Below the pieces are notes generated by a model. It was given only the letters and a program-made list of their open reading frames with translations. It had not been told where the DNA came from and searched no databases. The position numbers and the translations under genes are program-made. Source: an uncultured Eubacteriales bacterium (GTDB lineage: Bacteria > Bacillota > Clostridia > Lachnospirales > Lachnospiraceae). From it: a DNA stretch of 9,584 bases. This document shows, piece after piece, positions 5,753 to 9,584 of this stretch (positions are counted from its first letter, which is position 1; the number at the start of each line of letters is the position of its first letter). The stretch lies in contig UQZF01000102.1 in the NCBI GenBank assembly GCA_900545455.1, positions 1 to 9,584 on the forward strand. Direction: 5' to 3'.

Positions 5753-8700
5753 ATGGAGGAAATGTTAAACAGAAAAGCAGAGGTGCCGAAGCCGACGGAT
5801 TTAAACTACAGAATCGGTTTGGACATCGGTATTGCGTCAGTTGGCTGGGCTGTGCTCGAGAATGACAGCCACGACGAACCGTTCAGAATTATTGACTTGG
5901 GAGTGAGAATTTTTGACACTGCCGAGCAGCCTAAGACAGGAGCGTCCCTTGCGTTGCCACGGCGTGAGGCACGTTCGGCAAGAAGGAGAATAAGAAGGCG
6001 CAGGGACAGAGTTTTGCGCATCAAGAAGCTTTTTGAGGCAGAAGGGCTTATAAATATCGATGAGTTTGAAGCGCGTTATGAAAAGGCAGGGCTTCCTGAT
6101 GTCTACCGCCTAAGATACGAGGGGCTTGACAGAAAGCTCTCAAATGATGAGCTGGCACAGGTATTGCTGCATATAGCGAAGCACAGAGGATATAAGTCTA
6201 CCAGCAAAGCGGCTGACGGGGCGGATTCCGACACGGGCGAGGTTAAGAAGAGTGTAAGTGCCAACAAGTCGCTCATGCAGGAAAAGGGCTACAGAACCGT
6301 AGGAGAAATGATTTATCTTGATGAAAAATTCCGCACCGACTGTCCATGGAGTGACAACGGATACTTGCTTACTCCGCGCAACAAGGCAGGGGACTACAAG
6401 CATACAGTGTTGAGAGATATGCTCGCTGATGAGGTTGAACAGATTTTCAAGTCCCAGAGAGCACTTGGAAACAGTAGTGCAACGGAGGAGCTTGAGAAAG
6501 CATATATTAATATTATGCTGAGTCAGCGTTCATTTGACATGGGACCGGCAGCTCCAAGCCCTTATGCCATGGAAGGATTCGAGGACAGAGTGGGCTTGTG
6601 TACATTCGAGGGAAAAAATGGGGAAAAGCGTGCGGCAAAGGCGGCATATACCTCGGAATTATTTGTGGCGTTGGAAAAGATAAATCATACCAAGATTGTC
6701 AGTGCCGACGGAGGTACAAGATTTTTAACCGACGATGAACGACGCAGTATCATTTCACTGATACATAAACAGCAGAAGGTAAAATATGCGGCGGTGCGCA
6801 AGGCTATAGGGCTTGCGGAGGACGAGAAATTTTATAATCTCAACTATAGTCCTAAGGCGGGAAGTAAAAAGTCTCCGGAGGAGGCAGAGTTTGTCAAATT
6901 GGAGAATTACCATAAAATTAGCAAGGCTCTCAATGACGATATAACGTCGGAACAACTGCCTCCTGAAAAAGCAAAGCAATATGACGATATAGCGACGGTT
7001 TTAACGCTCTATAAAAACGATGACAGCAGGATAAAAAGATTTGCTGAGATGGGTATTGAGAAGGAATGCTATAGGGCTTTACTTGAGTTGTCACCGAGTA
7101 AATTCCAGAATCTTTCACTCAATGCGATGAAAAAGATTATACCGTTTTTGCTTGAAGGAAAGACCTATGACAAGGCTTGTGAATTGGCGGGATATGATTT
7201 TAAGGCTGAAAACAGCGCAGAAAAGACCGTTTTGCTAAAGGGAAAGAATATAACAGATACCGTGAATGATATTACCAATCCGGTTGTTCGACGTGCGGTT
7301 TCCCAGACCATCAAGGTTATAAATGCGATTATACTCGAATATGGCAGTCCGCAGGCGGTAAATATTGAGCTCGCAAGAGAGATGTCAAAAGATTTTGACG
7401 AAAGACGAAAACTCAAGACTGAAATGGAGTCGCGGGAACATGAAAATGACAAGGTTTTACAGCGAATAAGGGAGTACAAGTTAAACCCTACGGGGCAGGA
7501 TATAGTAAAATTCCGTCTCTGGGAGGAGCAGGGAGGAGTATGTCTCTATTCGGGAGATAAGATTGATATAAATGATCTTTTTTCAAATTCGGGCGGATAT
7601 GATGTTGACCATATTCTGCCGTACAGCATTACATTTGATGATTCGTACCGCAATAAGGTTCTTGTAAAAGCTTCTGAGAACAGGCAGAAGGGAAACAGAA
7701 CACCGTATGAATATTTTATGTCACAGAATGACGAGAACGCATGGAATGAATATGTGGTAAGAGTGGAAAATACGGTTAAAGACTTTAAAAAGCGCTTAAA
7801 ATTACTCAAAAAACAGATTACAGACGATGAAAAGGCGGAGTTTAAGGAGAGAAATCTAACCGACACAAAGTATATTACAAGAGTGATGTACAATCTGATA
7901 CGACAGAACCTTGTCCTAAAGCCGTACCTTAATATGGGTAAAGAGCGAAAGAAGCAGGTAATGGCTGTGAACGGTTCAATAACTCATTATCTAAGCAAGA
8001 GATGGGGACTTGAGAGCAAGGACAGACGCACGGACACACACCACGCGCAGGATGCCGTTGTTATAGCTTGTGCGACGGATGGAATGATTAACAGAATATC
8101 ACGTTATTCCAAGGGAAGGGAGCTGCGATATTCAAGAGGATTCAGGTTTGTTGATGAGGAGACAGGAGAGATTCTGAATCGCGATAACTTTTCGCGGGAG
8201 GAGTGGGATGAGAAATTTGGCGTAAAAGTGCCGATGCCGTGGGAGCATTTCAGAGACGAGCTGGACATCCGTATGTCAAGGTATCATGGAATCGGAGAGA
8301 GCATGATTGACGGTATGACACCGAGAGAGTTTATCATGTCACATCGGGACGTGGACAGATGGCTTAACTATCCTGAATGGATGTTTGTAAAGGGCAGACC
8401 GGGACGCAGAGGCGTACTTGACGGAATTTTTGTTTCAAGGATGCCTAATCATAAGGTCAGCGGACAGGCACATGAGGAGACGATTCGTTCGGCTAAGTAT
8501 TATGAAAACGGAGGATGTGGAGTAGAAAAGGGATATGTTGTTTATAAAAAGTCTATTCAGGACATAAAGCTTGATAAAAATGATGAAATTGCTGAGTTTT
8601 TCAATCCTGACAGTGACAGACTGCTTTACAACGCCATGGTAAACAGACTTAAAAAGTATAATAACAACCCTAAGGAAGCATTTGCAGAGCCGTTTTACAA

Positions 8701-9253
8701 GCCGAAGGCAGATGGCACTCAGGGACCGATTGTCAAGAAAATCAAGGTATTTGAAAAGCAGACATCGGGAGTCATTGTGAGAAACGGACATGGCATTGCA
8801 GCAAATGGCGAGATGGTGCGAATTGATGTGTTCTGTGAGGAAAGCAAAGGCAAAAAGAAATACTATTTTGTCCCTATCTATACCGCAGATGTTGTGAAGA
8901 AGAAACTGCCTAACCGTGCGGCAACGGCTGCGAAAATGCCATCTGAGTGGCGCGAGATGGATGAGAAGAACTTCATTTTCAGTCTCTATTCGAGGGATTT
9001 GATCTATATTGAGAGTGAGAAGGGAGTTCCTGTTAAAGACGTAGATGATAATATAAAATTGGATAAAAAAATGTATGCCTATTATACAGGTGCAGATGTA
9101 AGTAAAGCAAGTATTGCAGGAAAATACCATGATAGTAGCGCTACATTCAGAGGAATAGGTATTCAAGGATTGAAAAGATTAGAAAAATGTCAGGTAGATG
9201 TTTTAGGAAATATTTCATTTGTCCACAAAGAAAAGCGTATGACATTTAATTGA
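5753..9253 (+). CDS. cas9: Cas9 endonuclease, type II-C-like, 1166 aa
   Basis: Cas9 is the RNA-guided double-strand DNA nuclease of type II CRISPR. All catalytic blocks are intact. RuvC-I is IGLDIGIASVGWAVLE, with the Asp at residue 24. An arginine-rich bridge helix spans about 70-94. RuvC-II is VNIELAREM, with Glu 539. HNH is YDVDHILPYS, with Asp 619 and His 620, and SENRQKGNRTPYEYF, with Asn 643. RuvC-III is DTHHAQDAVVIA, with His 764 and Asp 767. The HNH block and the spacing from His 620 to Asn 643 match N. meningitidis Cas9. The rest, to FVHKEKRMTFN, is the wedge and PAM-interacting region. At 1166 aa it is shorter than II-A Cas9 (about 1370) and slightly longer than most II-C enzymes. 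Start ATG 5753 is chosen because AAAGGA at 5740-5745 lies seven bases upstream; the internal ATG 5762 is badly spaced. PAM preference cannot be read from sequence. Confidence 0.97.
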   Translation: MEEMLNRKAEVPKPTDLNYRIGLDIGIASVGWAVLENDSHDEPFRIIDLGVRIFDTAEQPKTGASLALPRREARSARRRIRRRRDRVLRIKKLFEAEGLINIDEFEARYEKAGLPDVYRLRYEGLDRKLSNDELAQVLLHIAKHRGYKSTSKAADGADSDTGEVKKSVSANKSLMQEKGYRTVGEMIYLDEKFRTDCPWSDNGYLLTPRNKAGDYKHTVLRDMLADEVEQIFKSQRALGNSSATEELEKAYINIMLSQRSFDMGPAAPSPYAMEGFEDRVGLCTFEGKNGEKRAAKAAYTSELFVALEKINHTKIVSADGGTRFLTDDERRSIISLIHKQQKVKYAAVRKAIGLAEDEKFYNLNYSPKAGSKKSPEEAEFVKLENYHKISKALNDDITSEQLPPEKAKQYDDIATVLTLYKNDDSRIKRFAEMGIEKECYRALLELSPSKFQNLSLNAMKKIIPFLLEGKTYDKACELAGYDFKAENSAEKTVLLKGKNITDTVNDITNPVVRRAVSQTIKVINAIILEYGSPQAVNIELAREMSKDFDERRKLKTEMESREHENDKVLQRIREYKLNPTGQDIVKFRLWEEQGGVCLYSGDKIDINDLFSNSGGYDVDHILPYSITFDDSYRNKVLVKASENRQKGNRTPYEYFMSQNDENAWNEYVVRVENTVKDFKKRLKLLKKQITDDEKAEFKERNLTDTKYITRVMYNLIRQNLVLKPYLNMGKERKKQVMAVNGSITHYLSKRWGLESKDRRTDTHHAQDAVVIACATDGMINRISRYSKGRELRYSRGFRFVDEETGEILNRDNFSREEWDEKFGVKVPMPWEHFRDELDIRMSRYHGIGESMIDGMTPREFIMSHRDVDRWLNYPEWMFVKGRPGRRGVLDGIFVSRMPNHKVSGQAHEETIRSAKYYENGGCGVEKGYVVYKKSIQDIKLDKNDEIAEFFNPDSDRLLYNAMVNRLKKYNNNPKEAFAEPFYKPKADGTQGPIVKKIKVFEKQTSGVIVRNGHGIAANGEMVRIDVFCEESKGKKKYYFVPIYTADVVKKKLPNRAATAAKMPSEWREMDEKNFIFSLYSRDLIYIESEKGVPVKDVDDNIKLDKKMYAYYTGADVSKASIAGKYHDSSATFRGIGIQGLKRLEKCQVDVLGNISFVHKEKRMTFN

Positions 9254-9275
9254 TACGAAAAATTGGGAGGCATAT

Positions 9276-9584
9276 ATGGGATTTCGCAACATAAAAATTG
9301 ACAGCTCGATAGGGCTGCATATAAAAAATGAGCAGTTGGTGATAGGTGACAAGGGCATAACTTTTCCGCTTGAGGATGTCAACTGTGTCCTTATAGAGAA
9401 TCAGGCTGTTACAATATCCGCATATATGCTTCAGGAGTTTGCAAAGCAGGGAATTGCGTTGTATGTGTGCGACGAGAAGCATCTTCCCAATGCCGTTCTT
9501 TTGCCGATGGTCAGACATAGCAGGCATTTTAAAATGTTGACTAAACAGATAGAAGCGGGAAAGCCGTTAATCAAGAGGTTATGG
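9276..9584 (+). CDS. cas1: Cas1 (type II), N-terminal part, cut by window edge
   Basis: An open frame of 103 codons runs from ATG 9276 to the window end without a stop. GGGAGG at 9265-9270 lies five bases before the ATG, and the gene starts 22 bases after the cas9 stop, so it is in the cas9 operon. The product starts MGFRNIKIDSSIGL and contains PLEDVNCVLIENQAVTIS (residues 31-48) and ALYVCDEKHLPNAVLLP (61-77). These are the beta-strand domain and the C-D-x-K-H-L-P-N block typical of type II Cas1. Cas1 with Cas2 forms the integrase that inserts new spacers. The metal-binding Glu, His and Asp of the helical domain lie beyond the edge, so activity cannot be judged. In type II-C loci cas2 and the array normally follow. 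Confidence 0.95.
   Translation, partial: MGFRNIKIDSSIGLHIKNEQLVIGDKGITFPLEDVNCVLIENQAVTISAYMLQEFAKQGIALYVCDEKHLPNAVLLPMVRHSRHFKMLTKQIEAGKPLIKRLW

Noticed and set aside
5683..5865. 60-codon frame overlapping the start of cas9
   Set aside because: It has no ribosome binding site and reads into cas9 in another frame; the true frame carries RuvC-I.
8435..9166. 243-codon open frame on the minus strand
   Set aside because: It is fully antisense to the conserved C-terminus of cas9, has no Shine-Dalgarno site, and its translation is an irregular Ile/Cys/Phe-rich string typical of a reverse-strand shadow.
5762..9253. Alternative cas9 start at the internal ATG 5762
   Set aside because: The nearest purine block would be only one or two bases away, whereas ATG 5753 has AAAGGA at seven bases.
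1..9584. CRISPR array, insertion sequence ends, tRNA genes or attachment sites
   Set aside because: I looked for spaced direct repeats, terminal inverted repeats with target duplications and tRNA-like cloverleaf sequence, and saw none inside the window. The array is expected beyond cas1.

Overview
The window reads almost entirely on the + strand and looks like a defence region of a low-to-mid GC Firmicute, most likely a clostridial (Lachnospiraceae-like) bacterium. That placement is inferred from strong purine-rich Shine-Dalgarno sites, codon use, and the form of the Cas9, Cas1 and tracrRNA. No rRNA or housekeeping marker is present to confirm it.

Left part (1-5450): a tightly packed operon whose 5' end lies outside the window. 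It contains the 3' end of a SufS-type cysteine desulfurase, a 766-aa DUF262 protein with a DUF1524 HNH-like C-terminus (GmrSD/SspE-type architecture), a 50-aa small protein, a 675-aa DndD-like SMC/Rad50-type ATPase, and an unrecognised 169-aa protein. The last two overlap in TAATG. A sulfur donor, a DndD-like ATPase and a DUF262-DUF1524 protein together suggest a phosphorothioation-like DNA modification and restriction module. A DndC-like sulfurtransferase is not visible and would be expected upstream if this reading is right.

Middle (5451-5752): the only long non-coding stretch. It holds a sigma-A-like promoter, a clear tracrRNA (about 5513-5628: anti-repeat, nexus-type hairpin, strong terminator hairpin with a U-rich tail) and a leader of about 124 bases before cas9. 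The tracrRNA resembles that of Neisseria meningitidis in layout and in short conserved blocks.

Right part (5753-9584): a complete 1166-aa type II-C-like Cas9 with all RuvC and HNH catalytic residues intact, followed 22 bases later by the start of a type II cas1 that runs off the window. The cas2 gene and CRISPR array should lie beyond the right edge; no array is visible here. The absence of csn2 cannot be tested, so the II-C call rests on Cas9 size, domain similarity and tracrRNA form.

The two modules share an orientation and are separated only by the tracrRNA locus, so one modification/restriction-like system and one adaptive system sit side by side.
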